The position numbers and the translations under genes are program-made. The notes under the pieces were generated by a model. It searched no databases, was not told the origin of the DNA, and saw only the letters and a program-made list of their open reading frames with translations. DNA of 64,000 nt from Hirsutella rhossiliensis (taxonomy: Eukaryota > Ascomycota > Sordariomycetes > Hypocreales > Ophiocordycipitaceae): positions 124,001-188,000 of the forward strand of contig NW_025408675.1 in NCBI RefSeq assembly GCF_020360975.1, given 5' to 3'. Shown here one piece after another: positions 21,714 through 33,583 of the stretch. The stretch's first letter is position 1, and each line of letters starts with the position of its first letter.

Positions 21714-24700
21714 ATGGCTCGTGGAACACGATTCCGCATCTCAAACGCAAGCTCGGCTTCTGGGCGCAAAGGTCGATGCTCGGCGCCCAGCTCGAGAGTT
21801 TCGCTCAGCAGCGACGCCAGCAGTCCGCACCGGTCCGACATCCTCCCAGTGCCAACGGGAAGCCGACGACAGAGCAGCTCACTTCGCGGTTTCTTGCCGC
21901 AATCGAGACGACCTGCTCCGTTTCTTAGTGACGGGCTCTCTCGCAGCCAGAGCCACGGCAATGATTGGCACGGTTTCGGCACCCCTGGCGGCCACGACGA
22001 GCACGATGACGGAAGTAACGACAGTCTGCTGCACGAGATCATCATGGCCCTTGATATGAGAGACGGCGGCTCCATGGGATGTGCCTTTTTCACGACATCC
22101 ACTGGAGTCCTCTCCCTTTCGGAGGATCTTCCCTTGGCTGACACCAACATTGCCGAGCACTTCATCACTCACGTCCAACCAACTACGCTGCTCGTCTCTG
22201 CGAGAGCCCCCGAGCATCTTTTGGACTACCTCGGAAAGCAGGCAGTTCCCCACAACAGGCCCGGTGAGAATCTTACAAGCTCTGCCTATTTTTGCGCGAC
22301 TGACTTGGTGTAGACGATTGTCCTCCAAGGTTCATTCTTCGTGCACTGGCATCTTCTGACTTCTCACCATCTTCGGCCCACGACAGGCTTGTGGACTTGC
22401 AGCTTGACGAATCGCTGGGCCCATCAGCCATCTTTTCCACTGCGGCTATTGGCAGCGATGACTTCCGGCCATGCGAGCAAGAACAAGCTGTAGACAATTT
22501 TGACCCGCATGAGTCGGCAAACTTCAGGCTGATGCGTTTTGGGTCCCTCGTCAATCTCGACAGTCAAGCATCAGTAAGCCCCCTTCTCAATGCCCGGAAA
22601 GCGTTGGCCTATTTAATTCTGTGCAGGTCACTTGCGCCGGTGCGGTTCTAGCAGAGCTCCATCGAAGACGATCCACGGGCTGCCTCCCCGATGACGGGGG
22701 CGCAGCGGCCGCACTTGAAGTCATCTCGATCCAGACGTTCTCGTTGGCGAATTACGTCTTTGTCAACGCGGAAACACTCCAGTCGTTGCAGATTGTTCAC
22801 GCCGAGCTTCATCCCAACAGCCAAACTTGGGGGCCAGACCCCGACAAGGCTGGTGGGAAGGAGAGCCTATCAATATACGGTCTCTTCCAGACTTTAGCAT
22901 CGACCCCCCAAGGCCGGGTATGCCTGCGACAACTGATGCTTCGCCCAACTGTGGACATGGAAACCATTACGGAGAGACACCGCATGATAGCTCTGCTCCT
23001 ACGCCCGGAGAATGCCGAAAAGGCGAAACAAGCATCGACCATACTAAAGAAGATCCAGAACATGAGGGCGACCGTCTCTCAGTTGCGCAAAGGAGTCAGT
23101 TACCCCTCTACCAAACGGTCGTTCAACAGGGGCGTATGGGCTACGATCAGGCGATTTGCGGTGCAGACGTTGGAGCTCCGGGAACTAGTCGGCACTATGT
23201 GTGGAAGAGAGGAAATTGGTGCGATCCAAAAGGTAATGCAAGACGTATCAGACTCGCTTTGTCAAGTCCGCGAATTCGATGCTGAGGGTGTGGCAGCTAG
23301 CCTCGAGCATCCATCAGTCAGCTTTGGTTGCGGTAGGTGACATGATTGACAAGACTGTCGATTTCGACCAGTCCGAATCCCGCCGACGCACATCGGTAAA
23401 GGCTGGGGTTAATTCTCGTCTCGATGAACTCAAAAGGCAATACGACGGCATGGGTAGCTTCTTGACGCAAGTCGTCAATCATGTGAACCAAGAGCTGCCA
23501 GAGTGGGCAAGTCAGTATATCCGCTCATGCATCTTCTTGCCTCAAGTCGGCTTCCTCATGGTTGTTGAACTCGACCCTGCTACAGGCAATGGCAAGTATG
23601 AGGGCGAGGGGGCTGGCGCCGAGAGGTGGGAAAAGCTGTTCAAAGCAGACGGCGCGGTGTGCTACAAGAACCGCCACATGAGGGAGCTTGACGAACAGTA
23701 CGGCGATATGTACTGCGAAATCGGAGGTAGGCTCCCCCAACGGCTGCTTTGGACAAGCTAACACAACGTAGACATGGAGGTCGAGATCATTCACCACCTC
23801 GCCACGACTGTTCTTAAGTATGAAATGGACCTCGTCCTGGCGTCAGATGCTTGCGGCGACTTCGATGCCATGCTGGCGCTGGCCCTCGGAGCCGAAAAGT
23901 ACAGCTGGACGGCACCGCGAATGACGAGATCCAACATGATACAGATAGAAGACGGCCGACATCCTCTCATGGAACTTGTAGTGCCTTGCTTTGTGCCAAA
24001 CGATTGCGATCTCGGCGGGAATCGGGACACCTCTGGCCCTGGAGAATCCGAACAGGCAAGCGTCTTTGTCCTGACCGGCCCAAACCATTCGGGGAAGAGC
24101 ATTTTTCTCAAACAGGTTGCCATCATTGTGTACCTGGCACACGTTGGCAGTTTTGTCCCAGCTGGTCGAGCCGTTGTTGGCATTGCAGACAAGATCATGA
24201 CGCGAATCTCGACACGCGAGAGCATGTGCCGTACCCAGAGTGCGTTCGCAATTGATCTCCGGCAGGTTGCACAGGCAATGCGGTGTTCAACCCGGATGAG
24301 CCTGGTACTCATTGACGAGTTTGGCAAAGGTACTAACCCGGACGACGGGGCCGGTCTGTTCGCCGCGGTGTTGCACCATTTTCTGTCCCTCGGCTCCCAG
24401 GCTCCGCGGCTTCTGGTCGCGACACACTTCCACGAGATATTCGAAGGCCGCTACTTGAACATGCACGACAATCTTCTCCTAAGTCACATGGACGTGAGAA
24501 CCGACTGGGCAGCCCAACGGACCGAGGATCAGATCACGTATCTCTTCAAACTTGTCAGGGGGCACAGCTCATCGAGCTTCGGTGGTCGATGTGCGGCGCT
24601 CAACGGAGTGCCCAGCGCCGTCGTGGGCCGTGCAGAGGCATTATCGCTGCGGCTCAGTTGCAACGAGGATTTGAGCTCCTTTTGTGCGAGACTATCGATG

Positions 24701-24844
24701 GAGGAGGAACGGCAGCTGCAATGCGCCGAACGTGTGGCCAGACGATTCCTGCAGGAAGATTTTGATGAAATCACGGAGGGGCCCGGACAAGCCGAGTCAA
24801 CGGTCAAGGCGGTTTTGTGCAGCATCATCTCGGAAGGCTCCTGA
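21714..24844 (+). CDS. MSH5: Meiotic MutS homologue MSH5
   Basis: Exons 21714-22263, 22314-22573, 22627-23232, 23297-23726 and 23772-24844 give 972 residues. After a disordered Ser-rich N-terminus the MSH5 start motif IIMALDMRDGGSMGCAFF appears near residue 110. There is no mismatch-reading MutS I domain, as expected for MSH5. The C-terminal ATPase has Walker A TGPNHSGKS (residues 717-725), MutS signature helices around TRISTRESMCRTQSAF, Walker B LVLIDEFGKGTN (from 793) and ATHFHEIF. MSH5 pairs with MSH4 to form a clamp that stabilises Holliday junctions and promotes crossovers in meiosis, without acting in mismatch repair. The third intron (23233-23296) is placed so that the conserved ALVAVGDMIDKTVDFD block stays in frame. 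No disabling mutation is seen. An in-frame upstream ATG at 21627 lies before the well-placed CACCATGG start. Confidence 0.93.
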
Positions 24845-25576
24845 AATTTGCTTAGACAGTACGAGGCAAAGCAGGAGTAGCCAGTCAAGCTCGTTCTGTG
24901 GGCGCCCTGACGTGTGCCGTGGCAACCATAAACTGTTTGTGATGCATGGAAGAGGGCATCGCAGCACATGATGCATTGGGCCTAAGTGCATGTGGTCTAG
25001 ACAGACCATCGTTGCATCGAAGAAAACCAAGGGTTTCTTTCACCTTGCGAAACCGGCGTCTCTTTTGTCTTCAACCTCGAAGTTGTCTGACTGCTTTCAA
25101 ACCAGAGCAGACACCAGGTGATTATGCGTATAGGACTCATTGTCCAAAGCTCGTGGCTTCTGCAGGACTCTTGCCCATGAGAATGGAGCCCCTGAGCTCA
25201 TATCGCGTCGAAGCCCAGGGTGACAACACAGCACAGTCCCGATATTGGCCCCAAATCGGCAGCAAACGCCAACGTCCGACTGCGAGTTCCAGGCCATCGT
25301 AGTTCCCAGACTCGTACCGCAGGTCCTGCTCAGCCTTATGTCTTTGATCATCCTCGGCCGGTTTGAAGCCCTCGACGCCATCCGCCGCCCACTAGATGAT
25401 GCCGATAGTGGCCTTGTTTCTGTCGTTTTCCATATCCGAGACCTTGCCGGCTCCGCAAATGTGGGCATGTGGTGTCTCTGCAGCTTTTCGTGGAGTTGCA
25501 CCCTTGTCCTGCTCGCCTGTATCTCCCATGGGTTGAGTGTGTGTATATAAAACACGCCAACAGTGCTACGACAGGC
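24845..25576. other. Convergent intergenic region (MSH5 / secreted-protein gene)
   Basis: The space between the stop codons of two convergent genes. It contains frames up to 152 codons on both strands, but none has recognisable domains and they overlap one another. I take it as 3' UTR sequence of both genes. Confidence 0.5.
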
Positions 25577-26370
25577 TCAAAGCCGAGCATCGGGAAAAGT
25601 GGTGAAGAAAACCACGCCAACGCCTGCGAGGAGGGCCAGCATGGGCGAAAGACGGAGGCGGGCCGCGCTCTCACCGGATCTCTGGCCAAAGGATTCGCAT
25701 TTGGTCGCCCCGAGCCGGGAACATGCCTGGGAGCTCAAGCTAGAGCAGATTGGTGTGGCCGACGCACCCAAGTCTCCCTGCATGCCGCCCACGGTGGTGC
25801 CTCCGCCGCCGGGCACGTTGATTGTCACGGCGTAGCCGCCGTTTCTCTGCAGGCCAGCGACACAGACGCCGTAGTTACTCGAGCAAGCGGCGACAGCGGA
25901 AGCGCACGAGGCGCTGTTGGCAAAGGTCGTCGCTGCGTAAGGAAAGGAAAAGTACGAATTCGGGACGTAAGAGACTGCGGCGGTGGGCACGGAATCGAGG
26001 GGCGTCGCTGGCGCGGTTCCAGTGCAAACTGCCCTGTGGGCAAGCATGTCAGCAGAGGCGCAGATCGACTGAGCAAGGCAGGTCGGGACGTGGACCGGGG
26101 CAGCTTGGAAACGCACCCTGCAGGACAACATGCTGGGCTGTTGTTGGCATCGAGGGCGCAAGTCTGGCCGTTCTGGCAGCATATGTCATTGAAGGCGGCG
26201 CCCAAGGAAGTCGGGCACGGGAACGTGTTTGCGGGGCATTGCGCCCTCGCGGCCAGCGCCGGCGTGGCAGCGGGGACGTAGGTTGTTGGTGCGGCGGCTT
26301 GCGATGCGGTGCAAGCCCAGGCGAGGACGGCGACGAGGAGAAATCGGAAAACCTCGCACCAGCCGCCCAT
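25577..26370 (-). CDS. Cys-rich secreted protein, possibly GPI-anchored
   Basis: Minus-strand exons 26370-26117 and 26033-25577, joined by an 83-bp intron, give 236 residues. Residues ~8-26 form a signal peptide (FLLVAVLAWACTASQA). A Cys-rich module follows (CPANTFPCPTSLG ... ICCQNGQTC ... PACCPAG), a pattern common in fungal cell-wall and GPI proteins. The second half has a Ser/Ala/Cys domain (SCASAVAACSSNYGVC), a Gly-rich strand (INVPGGGGTTVGG) and CSSLSSQAC. The last ~23 residues are hydrophobic (SPMLALLAGVGVVFFTTF), as in a GPI-attachment signal, although the extreme end DARL is polar. It probably sits at the cell surface or wall with unknown function. This family is conserved among Pezizomycotina as far as I recall, but no enzyme activity is known to me. 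Confidence 0.78.
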
Positions 26371-26909
26371 GGCGGGTGACGGGAGGAACGGCGACGTTGG
26401 CGACGGACTCAGTCTCGAGTGACGGTGCTGCCCCTGCCGTTCAGTACGAGAGTGCGGTTGATTATCTGCAGAGGGGGGGGAAGAGGGGCCGCATGGCTAT
26501 AAGGTCGAGGACGAGAGCGAAATGGAGTGGCAAGCCCTTGGATGGGTGGGACTCTGTGAGAGGTTGAGCCGGTGAGTCGGTGAGAGCCCGTGACTGGGCC
26601 ACAGATGGTGGGCATGATGTCATTCGGCTTGCTGTGGTTGGCCGAGCAACCACAGATGCAGCCCAGCCTGTCCCAAAGGCTTGATCCCAGCATGCCAAGG
26701 ACCAGATGCGAGGCCCGTTCTGCCCGCCAGCCCGCCCTACCAGCAAAATAGTACGATGCGCACATGGCGTGGGCAGAACGGGCCACTTGAAGGATGAAAG
26801 AGCGACAAGGTCAAGCTTGCGGATAGACATCAACCACCTCGCACCCACGGCCAGAAACACGCGCGATGCGCAAAGGCATGGTTCTTTTCTTGCAGGAGTC
26901 GGACGTCCT
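26371..26909. other. Intergenic between two minus-strand genes
   Basis: Upstream region of the secreted-protein gene and downstream region of the next minus-strand gene. A G run (GGGGGGGG) lies near 26475. Overlapping frames of about 125-130 codons show no domain. Nothing else is recognisable. Confidence 0.5.
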
Positions 26910-27803
26910 TCAGATGCGTCTGTGTACGTGAGCCAGGATTAGACGAAGCCTCCTCAACGCCTTCGTCTCACTGCTTTCCAACCCTACGGGCTGTTTGCCC
27001 TGCATCTGCCGTTCGACATCATGCTTGGCCTCCGCAGCCAATGGCCCCAAGTCCCCCCAGACTTCGTCAGTGTACGACGACAACACATCGCTCCACTGTT
27101 GAAGCCAGATGCTTTGCGCGACAACGGGATCCGCAGTGCCCACGTGGAGCCGCGCGGCCGCCGATGATGCCGCGCTTGGGTGAGATATGGAATCAGGGAC
27201 CAAGCTGAGCATGTCGTCCCAGCGGGGTTTGGAGCTGTCTGCGTTGCCGACGCCGAAGAGGGCTTCCCGGAGCCTCGCCGCCTCGTCTGGGCTCAGGCAG
27301 TCGCCGTCTTCTATGGGCAGTTCATCCACCGGATCGTCCGGAAGGGATAATAGCCGTACTACCGCCGCCCCGTCGGTTGCCTCTTGCTCTGTGAACGAGG
27401 TGTGGTTCTGCGATCCATGTCGTAGGGATGAAATTGTGTCCTGGCGGGGTTGTTCGTTGATGAAGGAATTAAAAGCCTCGGACGAGCCCTGTCCGTTTTG
27501 ATTCAACCTCAGCGGCTCGCCCACCCTCGCTGTAAGTTGCGACGATGATGCCTCGCCGAGCATCGTCGGCAGCCGGCTGGAGGTGCTCGGCCCGGCCGGT
27601 GCCTTTTGTCCCGGCACGGCGTCGGGTATAGTGCTGGCTCCAGCCACTGCGTTGAAAGCCATTTTGCCTGAGGCCTGCAGGCGCTCCGCTACTGAAGCCT
27701 TGTTGGCCTGGTCCTTTCCCTTGGCCTTGTCCACGCCATTGCCGGTGCTGGCAGGATGCGGTTCGGCGGGCTGACCGTCCTGGGTGTCTTCTGGATCCCC
27801 CAT
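26910..27803 (-). CDS. Conserved-looking protein of unknown function, Ser-rich
   Basis: A single minus-strand exon encodes 297 residues. The first ~170 residues are disordered and rich in Ser, Gly, Ala and Gln. The rest looks folded: an acidic segment (LPDDPVDELPIEDGDCLS), a helix (PDEAARLREALFGVG), a Trp-containing block (IWLQQWSDVLSSYTDEVW) and a basic C-terminal helix (ALRRLRLILAHVHRRI). The Trp-rich C-terminus suggests a protein-interaction motif. There is no signal peptide or membrane segment, so a nuclear or cytosolic location is likely. Coding status is inferred from ORF length, the sensible start at 27803 and the two-part composition; I recognise no named family. Confidence 0.65.
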   Translation of the reverse strand: MGDPEDTQDGQPAEPHPASTGNGVDKAKGKDQANKASVAERLQASGKMAFNAVAGASTIPDAVPGQKAPAGPSTSSRLPTMLGEASSSQLTARVGEPLRLNQNGQGSSEAFNSFINEQPRQDTISSLRHGSQNHTSFTEQEATDGAAVVRLLSLPDDPVDELPIEDGDCLSPDEAARLREALFGVGNADSSKPRWDDMLSLVPDSISHPSAASSAAARLHVGTADPVVAQSIWLQQWSDVLSSYTDEVWGDLGPLAAEAKHDVERQMQGKQPVGLESSETKALRRLRLILAHVHRRI

Positions 27804-28871
27804 TTCGTTGTTGCCGTCGGAGCAGTGCTTTCTCTTCCGAAGGCGGGTGACAGCCTCTATAGCGCGCGTTTCCCTTTCGACGTCGGCCGGCCTGCGCTCC
27901 TCGTCAGTCCCTGATCACCGTGGACCCGACGTATCTATCGGTTGCATGTAAACGAGCAAGTCGCTGCCCCGGAAGTCGGTAGGCGTTTCTCACTCCGCAC
28001 CAGGTACGAAGTACTGCGTGCATCGAGTTCCCACTGCCCCGAAGTGACTGCGACACTCACTTCTGCCAGCCCAGCGGAATTTCACCTTTGCCTTTTCATG
28101 TCGCTATTGCTCGTCACGCCATCTGGAAAGGTGCTCCATGCTGAGATGGAGGACGCAGATCCGGAGTCACATCCAGATTATTCACGCTGTTGGTCGGGCT
28201 GCACCTACCACTCTCTACACGGCGCGACTTTTGGGGCCCTTGGACCTTGCAGGAGTTCATTGCGCTGCGTCGGCTTCCGGTCCGCACGCCAGGTAGCGTG
28301 CAGGTATCTTAGATAATGGACGATACAGAGAGGTGGATAATGGGCCTTAACGGGCGCGTACCCTCGCCACTACCCGTACCGCCATAACAGACAGCCTCAG
28401 CCTCAGCCCAAGCCCCAGCCCCCACCGAGCTCCAGAGGCCCAGCCAGACAGCCTAAACCGCGACTCCAACCTGGGAGCTGCTGTGGGAGCTGCCCTCGGG
28501 CCCACTACCACGGGGGGCCAAACGACATCATCCACCCTTCACCTCCCCCCCCCCACCGACCGCATCCGCATCCGCATCCGCATTACCATCTGCCCGCCTC
28601 ACTCAACGAATCGGCAGACCGTGCCCACCGCTGCGCTTCCCTGCTCCTCTCACCTTCGACTCGCGACGGCCGACCTGCTGCCTTGCCTTTACGCTGCCCG
28701 ACTGGCTGAGTGGCGTCTCTTTACCGGCACGCCGCCTCCTCCCACCGTCCTGGCCCGCGACATCGTCGAGGCTATCCGTCCTTGTTCGTCACGCGTTCTC
28801 TGGCCGCCGGCCCTATCCGCGTATTCTTCCTCGTTTCCCCCCTCTCCCCTTCGCTATCGCTGCCAACCAAG
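27804..28871. other. Divergent promoter region with C-rich and CGCATC repeats
   Basis: The region separates the divergently transcribed unknown gene (-) and CDC55 (+). From about 28370 to 28860 the plus strand is strongly pyrimidine/C-rich (CAGCCTCAGCCC..., CCTCCCCCCCCCC, TCCTCGTTTCCCCCC), as in long fungal 5' leaders. A short tandem repeat of CGCATC (3.8 units) lies at 28561-28583. Small frames, including 124 codons at 27942-28316, have no recognisable content. Confidence 0.55.
28561..28583 (+). repeat. Short tandem repeat (CGCATC)n
   Basis: Nearly four units of CGCATC in the C-rich leader region of CDC55. Likely a simple-sequence tract in the 5' UTR. Confidence 0.8.
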
Positions 28872-30706
28872 ATGGTCGACAGCGAAGCGAACTCACCCAC
28901 GTGGAAGTTCACCCAGTACGTCTTGGAACCCCTCTTGATGTCGCCCCGTGCCTGGCCGCTGCAGCCTCGACTGACGACACACACTACAGGTGCTTCGGCG
29001 ACAAGGGCGATGTCGAGGATATCACCGAAGGTTCGTTCATCGCTGTCTGCTTTCGCTGCCCGCCCGCGCCGTCCCCACTGACGTTGGTCGCCTCCTCCCC
29101 AGCCGACATCATCTCCACGGTTGAGTTTGACCACACTGGAAATTATCTAGCTACGGGCGATAAAGGTGGCCGGGTCGTTCTCTTTGAGCGTAACGAGACG
29201 GTTTGCACTCCCCGTTCCGCTGTCTGCCCACGCGTGAGCCATACCCGCTAAAGCTTCACGTCCAGAAAAAGTCTTGCGAGTACAAGTTCCACACCGAGTT
29301 CCAGTCTCACGAGCCAGAATTTGATTATCTCAAATCGCTTGAGATTGAGGAGAAGATCAATAAGATCAAGTGGTGCCGTCGGCAAAATGCTTCCCACTAC
29401 CTCTTGTCCACCAATGACAAAACCATCAAGCTCTGGAAGGTGTTCGAGAAGTCGCTCAAGGTTGTGGCAGAGAACAACCTCTCTCACGATGCCACGCCCG
29501 CCAACATTGCCGGTGGTGGCGGAGCCCCCCGACCCCTTGCCACGACGCAACACTTTCGCAATGCCGCCGATCTCAAACTGCCTCGCCTGACGCACCATGA
29601 CACGGTCGTCGCGGCCGTTCCCCGTCGAACCTATGCCAACGCCCACGCCTACCACATCAATAGCATTTCCGTCAACAGCGATGGCGAGACATTCATCAGC
29701 AGCGACGACTTACGAATCAACCTTTGGAACCTCAACATTCAAGACCAGAGTTTCAACATCGTCGACATCAAGCCCGCCAACATGGAGGAACTCACCGAGG
29801 TCATCACCGCCGCCGAGTTCCACCCGCTCAGCTGCAACTGGTTCATGTACGCCAGCTCCAAGGGCACAATCAAGCTTGCCGACATGCGCGAGAGTGCGCT
29901 GTGCGATCAACACGCCAAACGTAATGGACCCTGCCCTTCCCAACCGCTCCCTCCACACGCCGCTTCTCCTCCTTTTCCGCGGACCTTGCATCTGCTGCCT
30001 TGTGTGTTGGAACCACTTCCCGCTGACCATTCGTTCAGTCTTTGAGCAAGAAGAAGATCCGTCTTCGCGGTCCTTCTTCTCGGAAATCATTTCGTCCATT
30101 TCCGACGTGCGCTTCTCCTACGACGGGCGGTATATTCTGTCTCGCGACTATCTTACCGTCAAGATATGGGACATCAACATGGAGCGGCAGCCCGTCAAGA
30201 CAATACCCATCCACGAACATTTACGGCCAAGGCTGTGTGACACGTACGAAAACGATAGCATCTTCGACAAGTTCGAAGTTGTTTTCTCTGGCGATGCGAA
30301 GAATGTTATGACGGGCAGCTACAACAACAACTTCATGATCTATCCTTCAGACCCTGAAAAGGAAGTCGAGGTTGTTCTCCAAGCAGACAAGTCGGCTTTC
30401 AAGGCCAAAAAGGTGGGAGTTCCCACTCCCATCAACGCGTCAACGAGCCCGACAACAAACGGGGGGAAGAAGAATGGTTCACGAGCCGGCAGCCCGGCTG
30501 GAGGGGCGCAAAGGATGCGCAAGGAGACGGATGCGGACCAAATCGACTTTAACAAGAAGATACTGCACATGAGTTGGCATCCGTTCGAGGACAGCATCGC
30601 CATTGCCGCGACGAACAATGTAGGTCGCCCAGCTCGGCATACTCCAAGACAGGTTCAACAAGGCACTAACCGCGCGCAATAGCTCTTTGTCTTCTCGGCA
30701 TTGTGA
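28872..30706 (+). CDS. CDC55: Protein phosphatase 2A regulatory B subunit (B55/Cdc55)
   Basis: Six exons: 28872-28915, 28990-29030, 29103-29200, 29266-29920, 30039-30619 and 30683-30706, giving 480 residues. The last exon codes only for LFVFSAL and the stop, completing the family's C-terminus ATNNLFVFSAL. The protein is a seven-blade WD40-type propeller: [20 protein letters not shown] in blade 1, then [20 protein letters not shown], the [10 protein letters not shown] block, and [21 protein letters not shown]55 recruits substrates to the PP2A A/C core and controls mitotic entry and exit, morphogenesis and stress signalling; it is cytosolic and nuclear. Ser/Gly-rich residues around 395-430 form the variable loop seen in fungal versions. 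Phases close at every junction and no defect is visible. Confidence 0.95.
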
Positions 30707-31732
30707 ACGAAGTAAAATCTCATGCCATTGACGAGACAACGGCGTGTTTGGGTGGTCAGGCTGCATGCAAGCTGGCTGTCGCGCTCTGGCGGCGGCAGGC
30801 GAGCGGGCGTGGTTTGGGGGCGTGCAACTGCCAACCTAGACATCCGTCATGAGTTGTGTTCGCCGGTCCCGCGCTGTTCGCTATTGTGCCTGGCGACGAG
30901 TCGGCCTCTTTAAACTACCTCTGGCTCCAGGTCATGGTCGACAAGTGATGGTCGACTGGAATGGTAACGATTGTGGCTACGGTCGCCCGTGCTACTGGGC
31001 GCGTGGGAGACGCGTCTAATTTGCGATGTCTGGTCAAAGAAGGGATAGATGGCAGTAGGCTTACTGCAATTTTGTCCACGCGGAATCAAGTATGTCGTCT
31101 GGGAAGATGATGTATGAAGCATCGCCTGTTCCGGGCGTCGTCGAAGAGAGCTCGGGGGGTGTGGGCGAAATAAACTGCGGAAGAAGCTAATGCATGCACA
31201 CACTCCTTGCCAAGAAAACATAAAATCGAATGTATTCCCCGTAAGCTCCTGCGCGAGGCGTCTTGTTTACAGGTGACGACTACGGCAGACCGGAACCGTG
31301 GAGTCAGTCATCTGTCTGTCTCGGGAGCAGACGCGTCTTACCCCCACGAGGCGGCGTCGCCAGACGACTCACAAGCCGATGAGTTTTTCCCCTCTACAAA
31401 AGTTCTTACTGTCCCTTATACCTATCCGCGGTATTGTTTGACCTTCGACCTTAGGTATACAAGTTTCTATCATGATAGAATAACCGTAGTTCGGAATTCA
31501 ACAAGAGCTACTAGGCATTATTCGTCTGCTTTAATTTATTAAAGCTTTATTTTAGTACCTGCTTCTGATTTTTAGTCAGCGCCACCTTATTTAGCGGCTG
31601 ATCATCTCGGCAGTCATAACGACCTGTTTATTGCTGGCAGCCTCCCTGGCTCATTGAACTTTGCACCTCAAGAGTTACCCATGCAACCTCGAATCTCACT
31701 CCCTTGAGCGACAGACGCACCCAGCAAATTCA
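30707..31732. other. Intergenic: CDC55 3' region and promoter of the transporter gene
   Basis: No recognisable gene. The right half (about 31400-31560) is AT-richer than its surroundings, with TTTAATTTATTAAAGC-like sequence, but it retains CpA/TpG and so is not RIP-mutated. Frames up to 111 codons show no domain. Confidence 0.5.
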
Positions 31733-33140
31733 ATGGGCGCAAATTCGGCCCGCGATGTGGATGCGCCCTCTATCAGCCGGAATGGTCGCCCCGGTGCCAC
31801 TCCGTTGGCCGGCGCTCGACGCATGGCACAAGAGGCCAGTCCATCGTTGCTCCTGACAGCAGTGATGCTGGGCCTCATCTTCGGCGGCTGTTGTTCCAAT
31901 GTACGAATTGCACTGCTGCACACGCCATCGTCATTAGAGCTGACGCCGAGCTGCTAGGTCTATGCCCTCGAGGCCATCATCAAGTAAGCAGTGCCTGTCG
32001 TTACAGCTGCGCCGCGCTCCGCTGATACGAGCAATCCACAGCTTCGAGCCCGCCAGTGGTACGTGGATGTTGCGTTTTCCAGTGCGTTTACGTACTTACT
32101 CGGGGCGCTAGGAACGCTCTTGACGTTTGTGCAATTCCTCTTTGTGGCCGTCACGGGCTACGTGGCCCAGTTTGACAAGACCCGGCCGCCCTTTTTTGTT
32201 GCCCCGGCCAAAGTCCCATTGAGGCGCTGGATGGTCAACATTGTACTCTTCTTCGGCATCAATGTCCTCAACAACCACGCTTTCAGCTACAACATATCGG
32301 TGCCCGTTCACATTATCCTGCGGTCAGGTGGGAGCATCACGACAATGGTGGCGGGCTACTTGTACGGCAAACGATATTCTCGTGTGCAGGCATTGGCCGT
32401 TATCTTGCTCAGCGTCGGCGTTGTGCTGGCTGCCTGGTCAGATGCGAAAGAGAAGGTGAGTCGCTATTGGTCACCATGTCCATTGTTTTCCATGAACTCT
32501 TGTCTTACGTTGACCTGCCACCTCCGTCTCCATTTAGGCTGGCTCGGAGAAAGAATCCACGCTCCCAGACTCAAACACTGGCCTTTTGATATTATTCGTG
32601 GCACAGCTGCTTTCAGCCATCATGGGGCTCTATACGGAGGCGACATACCAGCAGTACGGCCCTCAGTGGAAGGAAAACCTCTTCTACTCGCATGTTCTCT
32701 CCCTGCCCCTTTTCCTGCCCTTTGCGCCATCCATGGCCCGCACCTTGAGTCGAGTGATCAAGAGTGAACCCCTAGTGCTTCCGGTGCCGTTCACGACGGC
32801 CACCGGGCCTGTGCGCATGCCAAGCCAGCTCTTGTATCTAGCCACGAATGTGTTGACCCAGTACGCCTGCATCCGCGGCGTAAACCTGCTCGCTGCTGCC
32901 TCGTCGGCGCTTACGGTCACCATTGTTCTTAATATTCGTAAGCTTGTCAGCCTGCTCCTCAGCATATGGCTCTTCGGGAACTCGCTGGCTCAGGGGACGC
33001 TCATCGGCGCATTGATCGTCTTCGGTTCAGGAGCTTTCTACTCGGTGGGCTCGAGGACGAGCCATCCGCAGACGAGTGCAACGGCTGTCCGTGGCGCTGA
33101 TGACTACAACGAGAAGGCCGCCGACAGGAAGAAGTATTGA
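31733..33140 (+). CDS. Nucleotide-sugar transporter, YEA4/SLC35B4 type (UDP-GlcNAc)
   Basis: Exons 31733-31900, 31958-31983, 32042-32058, 32112-32455 and 32538-33140 give 385 residues; exons 2 and 3 are only 26 and 17 bp but keep phase. The protein is an UAA-family carrier with about ten membrane segments. Diagnostic stretches are MLGLIFGGCCSNVYALEAII (rebuilt across intron 1), LLTFVQFLFVAVTGY, NVLNNHAFSYNISVPVHIIL and RSGGSITTMVAGYLYGKRYS, which match yeast Yea4 and human SLC35B4. Such proteins exchange UDP-N-acetylglucosamine (some also UDP-xylose) for UMP across the ER or Golgi membrane and supply chitin and glycan synthesis. The hydrophilic C-terminus ends in KKY-type lysines, possibly an ER-retrieval signal. 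An alternative in-frame start exists at 31661. Confidence 0.87.
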
Positions 33141-33583
33141 AAGAAATTATTAGGGGATATACGAGGAAAAGTCTTGCAAGTTGTCATTGTATGTCTGCTG
33201 TGCATGCGTGCATTCCAAGCCACGGGACAGACCCGATGCTGCCAGGAAGAAGGGCAGATTGACGCCCGTGTCTGCCACGGTCAAAGGGGCAGAAACCTCG
33301 CGACCGGCCCGATCCGGGCTTCACCGCCCTCGGCCTTTGTTTTTTTCTGGTGGGGTGACCATGGACTGAACAACGGTCATCCGCCCGTCTTTGCGGGGTC
33401 GCCGTGTGTCATTGGGACTCCTGGGCTTTGGAAATATCAGAAAGCTTCATGGCACCGCGCCTGCTTTTGGATTGAACTTCTTCTTCGGCTGCAGCTCGAT
33501 ACCTACCGCTCAGCTTCGGCCTTGGTCGTACCCCCTTGCGCTCTGCTTCAACATCACCAGCTCCCCTGAGCTCATCGATCACC
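33141..33583. other. Short intergenic region before AMP deaminase
   Basis: Transporter 3' UTR and AMP-deaminase promoter/leader. A pyrimidine-rich stretch and CCACCATGACC context precede the AMP-deaminase start. Nothing else is seen. Confidence 0.5.

Noticed and set aside
25469..26281. 270-codon plus-strand ORF
   Set aside because: It is the antisense shadow of the secreted-protein gene, which has a signal peptide and Cys pattern on the minus strand.
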